27,715 nt of DNA from the NCBI GenBank assembly GCA_022511485.1, contig JAFLUJ010000006.1:1-27715 (forward strand), read 5' to 3'. Origin of the DNA: Oscillospiraceae bacterium. GTDB lineage: Bacteria; Bacillota; Clostridia; Oscillospirales; Ruminococcaceae. Positions 12,116 to 20,394 of the stretch are shown piece by piece (within the stretch, counting starts at the first letter, position 1; every line of letters begins with the position of its first letter). A model generated the notes under the pieces. The model was not told the origin of the DNA. It saw nothing but the letters and a program-made list of their open reading frames with translations, and did not search any database. A program made the translations under genes and the position numbers.

Positions 12116-12841
12116 ATGGATTCAATTGTTATTACAGGTCTTACTAAAAAATACAAGGATATTACAGCCGTGAACGGTCTTGACCTGACAGTACATAAGG
12201 GCGAACTTTTTTCCCTTCTTGGTGTGAACGGCGCAGGAAAAACCACTACCATAAAAATGCTTTCCTGTCTTACCGAACCCACAAGCGGCGATGCTGTTCT
12301 TAACGGGAAAAGTATTGTAAGGGAAAAACAGGATGTAAAGTCACTGATCGCAGTCTCTCCGCAGGAAACGGCTGTTGCACCCAATCTTTCCGTAAAGGAA
12401 AATCTGGAGCTTATGGCAGGAGTTCACGGATTTCCCTCCGATAAAACAAAAGAAAAAGTTTCGGAAATGATAGAGCGTTTCAGTCTTGGGGAAATAACCG
12501 AAAAAAGAGCAGGAAAGCTTTCCGGAGGCTGGCAGAGAAGGCTCAGCATTGCAATGGCGCTTATTTCCGAACCTCAGATACTTTTTCTTGATGAACCTAC
12601 CCTGGGTCTGGACGTTATTGCAAGAAGCGAGCTTTGGGACGTCATTTCCGCCCTTAAAGGAAAAATAACTATAATTCTCACCACCCACTACATGGAAGAA
12701 GCGGAGACGCTTTCCGACCGTATCGCCATTATGAAAAGCGGACAGCTTCTGACGGTGGGAACAGCGGCGGAGATCATGGAAAAGACCGGAACAGAAAAAT
12801 TCGAGGAAGCCTTCATAAAGATAGTAAAGGAGGGCAACTAA
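12116..12841 (+). CDS. ABC transporter ATP-binding protein (ABC-2 exporter type)
   Basis: 241 residues from ATG 12116 with AAAGGAGA upstream. Full set of ATPase motifs: Walker A GVNGAGKTT (36-44), Q-loop SPQE (81-84), signature LSGGWQRR (135-142), Walker B ILFLDEP (155-161) and switch H191. The short form with a GLT-x-KY start and no extra domain matches CcmA/DrrA-like exporters of the ABC-2 type. It would power the permease encoded one base further on; the permease ribosome site AAGGAGG lies in its last codons, so the two are coupled. The substrate is unknown; drugs, lipids or small peptides are typical. Confidence 0.92.
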   Translation: MDSIVITGLTKKYKDITAVNGLDLTVHKGELFSLLGVNGAGKTTTIKMLSCLTEPTSGDAVLNGKSIVREKQDVKSLIAVSPQETAVAPNLSVKENLELMAGVHGFPSDKTKEKVSEMIERFSLGEITEKRAGKLSGGWQRRLSIAMALISEPQILFLDEPTLGLDVIARSELWDVISALKGKITIILTTHYMEEAETLSDRIAIMKSGQLLTVGTAAEIMEKTGTEKFEEAFIKIVKEGN

Positions 12842-12842
12842 A

Positions 12843-13574
12843 ATGAAAATGAAAGTATTCGCAGTACGTACTGCAAAGGAAATTCTCCGCGACCCGCTGA
12901 CCGTTTTTTTCGGACTTGGTTTTCCGCTGGTGCTGCTGATCTTGCTTACAGCTATCCAGGCGAATATTCCGGTAAGCCTTTTCGAGATGGAATCCCTTGC
13001 ACCGGGAATTGCAGTGTTCGGACTTTCCTTTATGACGCTGTTTTCGGCAACGCTGATCTCAAAGGACCGCTCCGGCGCGCTTCTTCAAAGGCTTTACACC
13101 ACGCCTCTGACCGCTGTAGATTATATACTGGGATACACGCTTCCCATTGTGCCCATAGCTCTTGCCCAGTGCGTAATATGCTTTGCGGCTGCCCTTATAA
13201 TGGGACTGGGATTCAGCGTAAATGTCCTGCTTGCAGCTCTGACCATAATTCCTGTTTCGCTGTTTTTCATCAGTCTGGGACTTCTTTGCGGAACAGTCCT
13301 TAACGACAAGCAGGTGGGAGGAATATGCGGCGCACTTCTTACAAATCTGGCGGGCTGGCTTTCGGGAATATGGTTCGACCTGAATCTCGTCGGCGGCTGG
13401 TTCAAAAAAATAGCAGACCTGTTCCCTTTTGTTCATGCGGTGGAACTGGAGCGTGCAATGATCTCCGGAAACTACGACGGGATCCTTCCCCACGTCCTCT
13501 GGGTGTCAGGATATGTTATTATTACTACTGTGGCAGCGGTAATAGTGTTTACATCAAAAATGAAGAATAATTGA
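12843..13574 (+). CDS. ABC-2 type transporter permease
   Basis: 243 residues from ATG 12843. Six hydrophobic segments (about 20-40, 53-73, 95-120, 130-155, 160-178, 217-238) and the ABC-2 features: RTAKEILRDPLTVFFGLGFP at the start, the loop SKDRSGALLQRLYTTPL (about 73-89), and the late segment with WLSGIWF and PFVHAVEL. It forms the membrane channel of an exporter with the preceding ATPase. Only one permease gene is present, so it probably acts as a homodimer. It is followed by a perfect inverted repeat that ends the operon. Confidence 0.9.
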   Translation: MKMKVFAVRTAKEILRDPLTVFFGLGFPLVLLILLTAIQANIPVSLFEMESLAPGIAVFGLSFMTLFSATLISKDRSGALLQRLYTTPLTAVDYILGYTLPIVPIALAQCVICFAAALIMGLGFSVNVLLAALTIIPVSLFFISLGLLCGTVLNDKQVGGICGALLTNLAGWLSGIWFDLNLVGGWFKKIADLFPFVHAVELERAMISGNYDGILPHVLWVSGYVIITTVAAVIVFTSKMKNN

Positions 13575-13579
13575 GGCAA

Positions 13580-13616
13580 GGGTCTGTTGCACAGGATGAT
13601 TCCGTGCAACAGACCC
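13580..13616 (+). terminator. Hairpin ending the ABC operon
   Basis: GGGTCTGTTGCAC (13580-13592) and its exact complement (13604-13616) enclose an 11-base loop. No T-run follows (ACCTTAAT), so termination efficiency is uncertain. Confidence 0.55.
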
Positions 13617-13649
13617 ACCTTAATATTATACAAAATCGGCATAAAATAG

Positions 13650-13678
13650 TTGCATATTTCAGAAAAATATGCTAAAAT
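13650..13678 (+). promoter_or_regulatory. Sigma-A promoter of glgP
   Basis: TTGCAT (13650-13655), 17-nt spacer, TAAAAT (13673-13678). The start near 13685 leaves a short leader, and shows that the upstream ATG at 13650 is not used. Confidence 0.6.
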
Positions 13679-13718
13679 AGAGTATGTAGTTTTATTTTTT
13701 TGTAAAGGACGATGCTTT

Positions 13719-16073
13719 ATGAACAAGGAACAATTTCTGACAAAAATAAACGATAACCTTCGCGTGGACGGACGTACTGATATTTCCCACGCGACCCCGA
13801 AGCAGCTCCATAACGCTATTTCAAGAGCGGTAATGGACAGCATTATCCCCGCGTGGGATGAGACCGACGAGCGTCACGGAGCAAAGCGCAGAGCCTACTA
13901 CCTCTCCGCGGAATTTCTTATGGGACGGGCTGTTTTCAACAACCTCTACTGCGCAGGACTTCTGAACGAAGCAAAGGAGATCCTTTCCGAGCAGGGAGTG
14001 GACATCTCCTGCCTTGAAGAGATCGAGGACGCCGCTCTCGGAAACGGAGGTCTGGGACGTCTTGCAGCCTGCTTCTTAGATTCAGCTGCTTCCCACGATA
14101 TTCCTCTTAACGGATACGGTATCCGCTATCGTTACGGACTTTTCAAGCAGTCCATCGGAAACGGCTTCCAGCAGGAATCCGCTGATTCATGGCTTGATTA
14201 CGGCGACGCATGGAGCGTAAGAGCTGAAAACGACACCGTAAAGGTAGATTTCGCAGACCAGTCCGTGCTTGCTGTTCCTTACGATACTCCCATAATCGGC
14301 TATGAGAAAAAGGCAGTAAATACACTCCGTCTCTGGCAGAGCGAGCCTATCAGAGGCTTCAATTTCGGAGAATTCGACAATCAGGATTACATCGGAGCAA
14401 GCGAAAGCACTATCCTTGCAGAGGCTATCTCAAATGTCCTCTATCCTAACGACAACACAGAAAAGGGACTTCGCCTCAGATTGAAGCAGCAGTATTTCTT
14501 TGTATCTGCCTCCATTCAGGATATTATCCGCAGATATAAGAAGACCTACGGGGATGACTTCTCCAAATTTGCTGACCTCTACGCCATCCAGCTCAACGAC
14601 ACACACCCCACAGTTGCAATTCCCGAGCTTATAAGATTATTCATGTTCAAGGAGGGTATGTCCTTCGGAGAAGCATTCGACATCGTAAGTAAGGTCTGCA
14701 ACTATACCAACCACACCGTTCTTGGCGAGGCTCTTGAAAAATGGGGAGTTGACCTGTTCAGAAGCGTTATCCCTACAGTTTACGAGATCGTTCTTATGAT
14801 AGACGCTCATCTTGCAAAATATCTCCGCTCCATCGGACAGAGCGAGGAGCAGATCGCTGCCAAGAGGATCGTTGACGGCGACAGGATCCACATGGCAAGA
14901 ATGGCTATCTTTGCATCTGCACACACCAACGGCGTTGCCGAACTCCATACGGACATCCTTAAAAAAGACGTTCTCAAGGACTGGTACGAGATATTCCCAG
15001 ACCGTTTCCAGAACAAGACCAACGGCATCACACCCCGCCGCTGGCTGGGACTGTGCAATCCGGAGCTTTCCGAGCTTATTACAAACAAGATCGGCGACGG
15101 CTGGCAGACCGACCTTGACAAGCTTTCCGAACTGAAAAAATTTGTTGACGACAATGCTACTATCCGCCGTTTCATGGACATCAAGCGGGAGAAAAAGGTC
15201 CAGCTTTGCGAATACATCAAAAAGCATGAGGGCGTTGAGCTCAACCCCGACTGGGCATTTGATATTCAGGTAAAACGTCTCCACGAATACAAGAGGCAGC
15301 TGCTTAATGCGTTCTCCATCGTTGATCTGTACTTCCAGATAAAGGATCACAAGCTTCCCGATCTACAGCCTACCTGCTTTATTTTCGGTGCAAAGGCTGC
15401 TCCCGCATACAGACGTGCAAAGGGAATTATCAAGTATATCAACGAGGTCGCAAACCTTGTAAACAACGATCCGGATACTAAGGACAAGCTGAAAGTCCTG
15501 TTCGTGCAGAATTATAATGTATCCTATGCTGAAAAGCTTATCCCCGCAGCGGATATTTCCGAGCAGATCTCCACAGCAGGTCTGGAAGCAAGCGGAACAG
15601 GAAACATGAAGTTCATGCTTAACGGCGCGGTAACTCTGGGAACATACGACGGAGCAAACGTTGAGATCGTAGAGGAAGCCGGCTGGGAGAACGAATACAT
15701 CTTCGGCGCTCGCGTTGAGGAGATCGAAAAGATCAAGCCAACATATCGTCCCAAGGAAAAGATCTACTACACCAACGAGCGTGTAAAGAGGGTCATCAAT
15801 ACTCTTGTTGACAGTACCTTCAAGGATGGCGACACCGGAATGTTCGGAGAGCTTTACAATGCACTTATCAACGGAACAAGCTGGCACAAGCCCGACCATT
15901 ATTTCCTGCTTGCCGATCTGGAGGGCTATGTTGACACCAAGCTGAGGGCTCTTTACGATTACAAGAACCGGGAGATGTTCTCCAAGAAATGCTGGATGAA
16001 CATTGCCTGCAGCGGAAAGTTCTCCTCCGACAGAACTGTCAAGCAGTATGCTGAGGAGCTCTGGAAACTGTAA
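13719..16073 (+). CDS. glgP: Glycogen/starch/maltodextrin phosphorylase (GT35)
   Basis: 784 residues, in the normal range, from ATG 13719 with AAAGGA upstream. The enzyme releases glucose-1-phosphate from the non-reducing ends of alpha-1,4-glucans in the cytoplasm. Family motifs: AYYLSAEFLMGR (about 54-65), EIEDAALGNGGLGRLAACFLDS, GYGIRYRYGLFKQ, LNDTHPT, VKRLHEYKRQLLN, and the PLP site EASGTGNMKF with K631 as the expected Schiff-base lysine. It has its own promoter and terminator rather than being in a glg operon. The GH27 glycosidase gene follows as a separate unit. The codon choice here is cleaner and GC-richer than in region 1, as expected for a well-expressed core gene. Confidence 0.95.
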   Translation: MNKEQFLTKINDNLRVDGRTDISHATPKQLHNAISRAVMDSIIPAWDETDERHGAKRRAYYLSAEFLMGRAVFNNLYCAGLLNEAKEILSEQGVDISCLEEIEDAALGNGGLGRLAACFLDSAASHDIPLNGYGIRYRYGLFKQSIGNGFQQESADSWLDYGDAWSVRAENDTVKVDFADQSVLAVPYDTPIIGYEKKAVNTLRLWQSEPIRGFNFGEFDNQDYIGASESTILAEAISNVLYPNDNTEKGLRLRLKQQYFFVSASIQDIIRRYKKTYGDDFSKFADLYAIQLNDTHPTVAIPELIRLFMFKEGMSFGEAFDIVSKVCNYTNHTVLGEALEKWGVDLFRSVIPTVYEIVLMIDAHLAKYLRSIGQSEEQIAAKRIVDGDRIHMARMAIFASAHTNGVAELHTDILKKDVLKDWYEIFPDRFQNKTNGITPRRWLGLCNPELSELITNKIGDGWQTDLDKLSELKKFVDDNATIRRFMDIKREKKVQLCEYIKKHEGVELNPDWAFDIQVKRLHEYKRQLLNAFSIVDLYFQIKDHKLPDLQPTCFIFGAKAAPAYRRAKGIIKYINEVANLVNNDPDTKDKLKVLFVQNYNVSYAEKLIPAADISEQISTAGLEASGTGNMKFMLNGAVTLGTYDGANVEIVEEAGWENEYIFGARVEEIEKIKPTYRPKEKIYYTNERVKRVINTLVDSTFKDGDTGMFGELYNALINGTSWHKPDHYFLLADLEGYVDTKLRALYDYKNREMFSKKCWMNIACSGKFSSDRTVKQYAEELWKL

Positions 16074-16106
16074 AGGCTCTCCCCTTTTAAAAATATCATA
16101 AAATTT

Positions 16107-16143
16107 TTGGGACTGTCAAAATTGATTTGGCAGTCCCAATTTT
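16107..16143 (+). terminator. Terminator of glgP
   Basis: TTGGGACTGTCAAA (16107-16120) pairs with TTTGGCAGTCCCAA (16126-16139) with one wobble, followed by TTTT. Confidence 0.8.
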
Positions 16144-16247
16144 ACCTGCGGACTTCAAAAAGTCACACTTTCCCTTAGAACCGCTAACTGAAGCAAACTT
16201 TATGATTTGTCCTACACATCACCAAAAGCAAGGTAAAAGTACAACTC

Positions 16248-16272
16248 TGGGGCTGATGAAAAATCAGCCCCA
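16248..16272. other. Hairpin just upstream of the GH27 promoter
   Basis: TGGGGCTGA (16248-16256) and TCAGCCCCA (16264-16272) form a perfect nine-pair stem. It ends eight bases before the -35 box at 16280. It may block read-through or be a regulator site. Nothing else was seen in 16144-16247. Confidence 0.35.
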
Positions 16273-16279
16273 TTAATTA

Positions 16280-16308
16280 TTGACTTCCTTTCCCCTTCAT
16301 GATATAAT
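16280..16308 (+). promoter_or_regulatory. Sigma-A promoter of the GH27 gene
   Basis: TTGACT (16280-16285), 17-nt spacer, TATAAT (16303-16308). Confidence 0.7.
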
Positions 16309-16337
16309 TTAAGAAAAATCTCACAGGAGGTATTATT

Positions 16338-17603
16338 ATGGTTGCAAAAACTCCCCCTATGGGCTGGAACAGCTGGGACTGCTACGGTGCAGCTGTCACC
16401 GAGGACATCGTCAGAGCAAACGCTGACTATATGGCGAAAAATCTGAAAAAATTCGGCTGGGAATATATCGTTGTGGACATCCAATGGTCGGAGCCTACCG
16501 CTCAGAATCACGAATACCACCCCTTTACCGAGCTTTGCATGGACGAATATTCCAGACTTATCCCTGCGGAAAATCGTTTCCCCTCCTCTGCAGGAGGAAA
16601 GGGCTTCGCTCCCCTTGCGGAATACGTCCACTCCCTGGGACTGAAATTCGGTATACATATTATGAGAGGTATCCCCAGACAAGCCGTCCACAGGAACACT
16701 CCCATAAAAGGCACTGACAGAACCGCCCGTCAGATCGCAAACACCAACTCCATCTGCGCATGGAACACCGATATGTACGGAGTAAACGCCGGAGCTGACG
16801 GTGCAAAGGAATACTACAAAAGCCTTTTCGAGCTGTACGCCTCATGGGGAGTGGATTTTGTCAAGGTGGACGACATCTGCCGGGAGCTTCCCCACGAGGA
16901 AAAGGAGCTTCTTCTGCTGTCCGATGCCCTCCATAACTGCGGTCGAGAAATGGTTCTGAGCCTTTCCCCCGGACCTGCTCTTCTGGAAAAAGCGGAGCTT
17001 TACAAGCAATGCGCAAATATGTGGCGCATAACCGATGATTTCTGGGACAAGTGGGAGCTTCTTTACGATATGTTTTCCCGTGCGGAAAAATGGTGTACTC
17101 ATGCGGGAGCGGGTCATTTTCCCGATGCGGATATGCTTCCCGTCGGAGCAATTTTGCAGGATTACGGCAAGGACGGCTGGACGAAATTTACTCAGGACGA
17201 GCAGTATACCATGCTTACTCTCTGGTGTATAATGCGCTCCCCTCTTATGATCGGCGGGGATATGGTCTATAATGACGACTTTACATTGAAGCTCCTTACA
17301 AATCCCTCTGTGCTTGAAATGCTTTCCCAGTCCAGAAACGCACATCAGCTTTACAGACGGGAGGCAGACGGCGTCGAAAGGATCGTCTGGACTGCTTTCC
17401 GCAGGGACGGAGGCAGATATGCAGCGATCTTCAACACCTCCGAAAAGTCCGGGTCGATAACTGTCACCCTCGATGAGTGCGAGATAGACGTTCCGGTAGT
17501 TTCCCTTCGCGACCTCTGGACGGGAGAGACCTTCGATAATGTCAGCGAAATTAAAGCCACTGTCCCTCCCCATAGTGTAAAGGTGTATTTTGTTGATGTG
17601 TGA
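16338..17603 (+). CDS. GH27 family alpha-galactosidase-like glycoside hydrolase
   Basis: 421 residues from ATG 16338 after AGGAGGT. The GH27 N-terminal motif PPMGWNSWD (6-14) begins the barrel; WGVDFVKVDD carries the expected nucleophile D178, and WRITDD the expected acid/base D233. C-terminal residues from about 340 form the usual beta-sandwich. No signal peptide, so it acts inside the cell on imported oligosaccharides such as melibiose- or raffinose-type sugars. GH27 also includes beta-L-arabinopyranosidase and isomaltodextranase, so the substrate is not certain. It forms a single-gene unit with its own promoter and terminator, next to glgP but not obviously co-regulated. Confidence 0.88.
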   Translation: MVAKTPPMGWNSWDCYGAAVTEDIVRANADYMAKNLKKFGWEYIVVDIQWSEPTAQNHEYHPFTELCMDEYSRLIPAENRFPSSAGGKGFAPLAEYVHSLGLKFGIHIMRGIPRQAVHRNTPIKGTDRTARQIANTNSICAWNTDMYGVNAGADGAKEYYKSLFELYASWGVDFVKVDDICRELPHEEKELLLLSDALHNCGREMVLSLSPGPALLEKAELYKQCANMWRITDDFWDKWELLYDMFSRAEKWCTHAGAGHFPDADMLPVGAILQDYGKDGWTKFTQDEQYTMLTLWCIMRSPLMIGGDMVYNDDFTLKLLTNPSVLEMLSQSRNAHQLYRREADGVERIVWTAFRRDGGRYAAIFNTSEKSGSITVTLDECEIDVPVVSLRDLWTGETFDNVSEIKATVPPHSVKVYFVDV

Positions 17604-17635
17604 TTTAGTGACTATTTATTAATATTTTATTAATT

Positions 17636-17651
17636 TGTTCCACGTGGAACA
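17636..17651. promoter_or_regulatory. parS: parS site (perfect palindrome)
   Basis: TGTTCCACGTGGAACA, a perfect 16-bp palindrome one change from the Bacillus consensus TGTTNCACGTGAAACA (G for A at one position, made symmetric). It is 159 bp upstream of parA. ParB should load here, slide as a CTP-bound clamp and recruit SMC. Confidence 0.9.
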
Positions 17652-17670
17652 ATTGCAGAGATTTCCAATC

Positions 17671-17699
17671 AAAAAGCGGGCGCAATGCGTCCGTTTTTT
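17671..17699 (+). terminator. Terminator of the GH27 gene
   Basis: The stem GCGGGCG/TGCGTCCG (with one wobble) around 17676-17693 is followed by TTTTTT (17694-17699). It lies between the parS site and the parA promoter. Confidence 0.7.
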
Positions 17700-17735
17700 G
17701 TTAGTTATGTATCCTTTTTTTGTGATAAATGATAA

Positions 17736-17764
17736 TTGCAAAGAAAGATAATATATGATATAAT
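17736..17764 (+). promoter_or_regulatory. Sigma-A promoter of parA
   Basis: TTGCAA (17736-17741), 17-nt spacer, TATAAT (17759-17764). Confidence 0.6.
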
Positions 17765-17809
17765 TAAAAAGCACCTAAAAATTTTACTTGAAAGGACGGA
17801 CAAGCCAAA

Positions 17810-18586
17810 ATGTCTACAGTGATCGCTGTTGCGAACCAGAAAGGCGGCGTGGGAAAATCAACGACTGTTGTTAATCTTGCAGCCTGTCTGGGAATGAAAA
17901 ATAAAAAAGTCCTCTGCGTCGATATGGACGCTCAGGGAAACACTACAAGCAGCTTCGGGATACGCAAAAAAAACTTAGCTGCATCTACATATGACGCCCT
18001 TTTAGGACTTCGCCGGATACAGGAAGCAGTAATAAAAACGGATTTTGATAATGTATGGCTTGTTCCTGCAACATCGGCTCTCGCTGCTGCGGACATCGAG
18101 CTCATCGAGGTGGACAATATGCAGAAGCGCATGAAAATGCAGCTTCTTACAATAAGGCAGGATTACGACTATATCCTTTTAGACTGTCCCCCCTCTCTGT
18201 CCCTAATACCGATAAATGCACTCTGCGCTTGTGATACCGTTCTTGTTCCTATGACCTGTGAGTATTTTGCTCTGGAAGGACTGTCCCAGCTTGTGGAGTC
18301 CATACGTATTGTGAAGCAAAGATACAATCCCACTATTGATATTGAAGGTATCCTTTTCACCATGTTTGACAGCCGTCTGAATCTTACCTCTCAGGTGGTA
18401 AGCGAGGTCAAGAAGCATTTCCCAAAGAAGCTGTTCAAGACGGTCATTCCCAGGAACGTCCGTATAAGTGAAGCTCCAAGCTTCGGAAAGCCGGTAGTAT
18501 ATTACGACAAAGCCTCCCGGGGAGCGGAAGCATATATTGCGTTCGCTGACGAAATGTTAAAACGTCACGCAAAAGAAAAAGGCTGA
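17810..18586 (+). CDS. parA: Chromosome partitioning ATPase ParA/Soj
   Basis: 258 residues from ATG 17810; AAAGGA is 13 bases upstream. Deviant Walker A KGGVGKST (11-18), VDMDAQGNTT (about 38-47) and Walker B YILLDCPPS (about 121-129) identify the Soj branch of ParA. It binds DNA as an ATP dimer, is stimulated by ParB, and works in origin segregation and control of initiation through DnaA. parB follows 172 bp later on the same strand; hairpins and a degenerate parS lie between. In most Firmicutes the order rsmG-parA-parB is on one strand, but here parAB faces rsmG. The stop TGA lies inside the palindrome AAGGCTGAGCCTT. Confidence 0.95.
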   Translation: MSTVIAVANQKGGVGKSTTVVNLAACLGMKNKKVLCVDMDAQGNTTSSFGIRKKNLAASTYDALLGLRRIQEAVIKTDFDNVWLVPATSALAAADIELIEVDNMQKRMKMQLLTIRQDYDYILLDCPPSLSLIPINALCACDTVLVPMTCEYFALEGLSQLVESIRIVKQRYNPTIDIEGILFTMFDSRLNLTSQVVSEVKKHFPKKLFKTVIPRNVRISEAPSFGKPVVYYDKASRGAEAYIAFADEMLKRHAKEKG

Positions 18587-18591
18587 GCCTT
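18579..18591. repeat. AAGGCTGAGCCTT palindrome overlapping the parA stop
   Basis: A perfect 13-bp palindrome around a central G, with the parA TGA in the middle. Same core as the two copies at 11755-11769 and 11851-11865. Confidence 0.5.
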
Positions 18592-18612
18592 AACTCTCAT
18601 CCCCTAAAACTT

Positions 18613-18666
18613 GCCGATGTTTTCACGCAGTGAAAACTCGGAAACAAATGCCATTGGCATTTGTTT
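18613..18666 (+). other. Two adjacent hairpins in the parA-parB gap
   Basis: First stem: CCGATGTTTTCA (18613-18624) with TGAAAACTCGG, one bulge on each side. Second stem: AAACAAATGCC (18642-18652) with GGCATTTGTTT (18656-18666), perfect, three-base loop, then TGCCCC. They may attenuate read-through from parA into parB or mark an RNA 3' end. No separate parB promoter was convincing. Confidence 0.5.
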
Positions 18667-18718
18667 TGCCCCATTTCAAGAGGGCGACAAAGAAATTCCG
18701 TGCACACGGTGATCTAAA

Positions 18719-18734
18719 TGTTTCCTGTGGAACA
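18719..18734. promoter_or_regulatory. Degenerate parS-like site before parB
   Basis: TGTTTCCTGTGGAACA matches the window's parS palindrome at 13 of 16 positions, with an intact right half GTGGAACA but a broken centre. It is 24 bp before the parB start. It may be a weak ParB site for autoregulation or a decayed parS. Confidence 0.45.
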
Positions 18735-18758
18735 CGTCGAAAGAAAGGAATATGAAAG

Positions 18759-19646
18759 ATGGCAGCAAAGAAAAAAGCACTTGGGCAGGGACTGGACGCC
18801 CTTTTCGGAGACAATGCCAACGAGGACACCAGCGGAGCGCAAACTCTGCGAATGTCCGATATAGAGCCTAACCGTGGACAGCCCCGTCAGAATTTTGATG
18901 AATCCGCAATAACAGACCTTGCAGATAGTATAAGACAGCATGGACTTATACAACCTATTGTAGTCCGTCCGATGGAATCAGGAGGATACCAGATAGTTGC
19001 CGGAGAACGCCGCTGGAGAGCATGCCGTATGCTGGGCATGAGCGAAGTTCCCGCAATAATAAGGGAGTTCTCCGATTTTGAGACTGCTCAGATAGCATTG
19101 ATAGAAAATATCCAGCGTGAGGATCTGAATCCTATTGAAGAAGCTGCTGCATACCGCACTCTTATGGAGGAATACAGCATGACTCAGGAGCAGCTTTCAA
19201 AGGCAGTGGGAAAATCCCGCTCCGCCATTGCAAATTCTGTCCGTCTGCTGAATCTTCCCGAGCCTATTATTGAAATGCTTAAAAAGAGGGAGCTTTCCAC
19301 CGGACAGGCAAAGGCGATCGCCGCTGCGGATTCCGAGGAAAGAATGATAGAGCTTGCAAAGGAAGCGGCATCCGGAAAGCTTACCGTCCGTGGAATAGAA
19401 AAGCTGCTTTCAAAAAGCGGCGAGGGATCAGAGACCGATAAGCCTTCTCCCCAGGAAAAAGCCGCTGCGGAAAAGGAACAGAAGCAGAATATGAACTTTG
19501 TTACCGAAATGCAGATCAGTCTGGAAAATCATTTGGGTAAAAAGGTAAGGATCAGTACCCATGACGGAGAAAAGGGCAGCATCACCATTGATTTTTACAG
19601 TCAGGATGAGCTTTCCGAAATTGCCGACAAACTGACAATGTACTAA
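18759..19646 (+). CDS. parB: Chromosome partitioning protein ParB/Spo0J
   Basis: 295 residues from ATG 18759, nine bases after AAAGGA. N-terminal LGQGLDALFGD is the typical ParA-contact start. The CTPase/clamp region has QPIVVRP, the box GERRWRA (82-88) and ENIQREDLNPIEEA (116-129). A helix-turn-helix (about 140-163, SMTQEQLSKAVGKSRSAIANSVRLL cut here into its parts) follows, then a charged linker and a C-terminal dimer domain. ParB binds parS, closes on CTP, spreads and loads SMC. Perfect parS palindromes lie 1.1 kb upstream and 3.2 kb downstream. It ends in a terminator that overlaps the end of rsmG. Confidence 0.95.
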   Translation: MAAKKKALGQGLDALFGDNANEDTSGAQTLRMSDIEPNRGQPRQNFDESAITDLADSIRQHGLIQPIVVRPMESGGYQIVAGERRWRACRMLGMSEVPAIIREFSDFETAQIALIENIQREDLNPIEEAAAYRTLMEEYSMTQEQLSKAVGKSRSAIANSVRLLNLPEPIIEMLKKRELSTGQAKAIAAADSEERMIELAKEAASGKLTVRGIEKLLSKSGEGSETDKPSPQEKAAAEKEQKQNMNFVTEMQISLENHLGKKVRISTHDGEKGSITIDFYSQDELSEIADKLTMY

Positions 19647-19676
19647 AAGAAGCCGCTTCAAAGCGGCTTCTTTTTT
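19647..19676. terminator. Shared bidirectional terminator of parB and rsmG
   Basis: AAGAAGCCGCTT (19647-19658) and its exact complement AAGCGGCTTCTT (19661-19672) are followed by TTTTATTT on plus; on minus TTTTAGT follows the stem. It begins one base after the parB stop, and the last codons and stop (19660-19658) of rsmG lie inside the stem. Confidence 0.85.
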
Positions 19677-20365
19677 ATTTGTCCACTGTTACGGGGATAT
19701 TTTTCCGGTGTCTCCCTCACCTTCCCCACTATAATAAGAGTGCGTTTGTCTCCGCCGGGGAGGGTGTACTCAAAGACCTCCGAGATCTCCCCTCCCAGAA
19801 CCTTTATTGCAGATCCCGCAGACTTGTAGTCCTCTCCCGGACCTTTCAATGCAGCGAAGCTTCCTCCCGTTTTCACAAATGGAAGACAGTACTCCGACAG
19901 AACCGGCATTGCTGCAACTGCTCTCGCCACGGCAAGATTAAATTTCTCCCGATACTTCGGATCGCGTCCTCCCTCCTCAGCCCGGAGATGTACACAGTCC
20001 GAATCAGTCTCCGTCTCACTGCACACTGCTTTAAGGAAATCCACCCGTTTATTTAAGCTGTCCAGAAGAGTGAGCTTTATATCCGGACGGTAAATTTTCA
20101 TAGGAAGTCCCGGAAATCCTGCTCCTGTACCTACGTCAATAAGACTTGTCCCATGTGGAACATCAATCTTTTTTAATGGGAGTATGCTGTCCAGAAAATG
20201 CTTTATGGTTATTCCCTCAGGATCAGTTATGGCGGTGAGGTTCATTTTTTCGTTCCACTCCACCAGCATCTTTGCGTAGGTTTCAAGGTTTTTATACTGG
20301 GAGGGGGTTGTTTCAAAGCCGTAGTCGGAGAATATTTGGGTAAAATCATTATAGGAAATTATCAT
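19658..20365 (-). CDS. rsmG: 16S rRNA (guanine527-N7)-methyltransferase RsmG
   Basis: 235 residues from ATG 20365, six bases after GGAAGGA; the longer frame to 20401 has no such site. The enzyme methylates G527 of 16S rRNA with SAM (loss gives low-level streptomycin resistance in several bacteria). Seen: YAKMLVEWNEKMNLTAI (30-46), HFLDS (56-60), SAM loop DVGTGAGFPG (77-86), LLDSLNKRVDFL, and the AVARAVA motif. It is last in an apparent operon with mnmG and a zinc-ribbon protein. Its coding sequence carries a near-perfect ParB box (20147-20162), and its 3' end forms one arm of the terminator shared with parB. Confidence 0.95.
   Translation of the reverse strand: MIISYNDFTQIFSDYGFETTPSQYKNLETYAKMLVEWNEKMNLTAITDPEGITIKHFLDSILPLKKIDVPHGTSLIDVGTGAGFPGLPMKIYRPDIKLTLLDSLNKRVDFLKAVCSETETDSDCVHLRAEEGGRDPKYREKFNLAVARAVAAMPVLSEYCLPFVKTGGSFAALKGPGEDYKSAGSAIKVLGGEISEVFEYTLPGGDKRTLIIVGKVRETPEKYPRNSGQIKKKPL
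20147..20162. promoter_or_regulatory. Near-consensus parS-like site inside rsmG
   Basis: TGTCCCATGTGGAACA matches the palindromic parS of this window at 14 of 16 positions; the centre is CATGTG rather than CACGTG. It codes VPHGTS in rsmG. Several bacteria carry parS sites within genes of this cluster. Binding strength is uncertain. Confidence 0.45.
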
Positions 20366-20378
20366 TGCTTTCCTTCCC

Positions 20379-20394
20379 GCCCCCTTGAGGGGGC
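20379..20394. other. G/C hairpin before rsmG
   Basis: GCCCCC and GGGGGC around TTGA, 13 bases upstream of the rsmG start on minus. The sequence matches, inverted, that of the hairpin after spoVAC (5141-5158), including AAAG before and GCGG after. Confidence 0.4.

Noticed and set aside
14637..15350. 237-codon frame on minus
   Set aside because: Shadow of glgP, whose PLP-site and family motifs lie in the plus frame.
16842..17573. 243-codon frame on minus
   Set aside because: Shadow of the GH27 gene.
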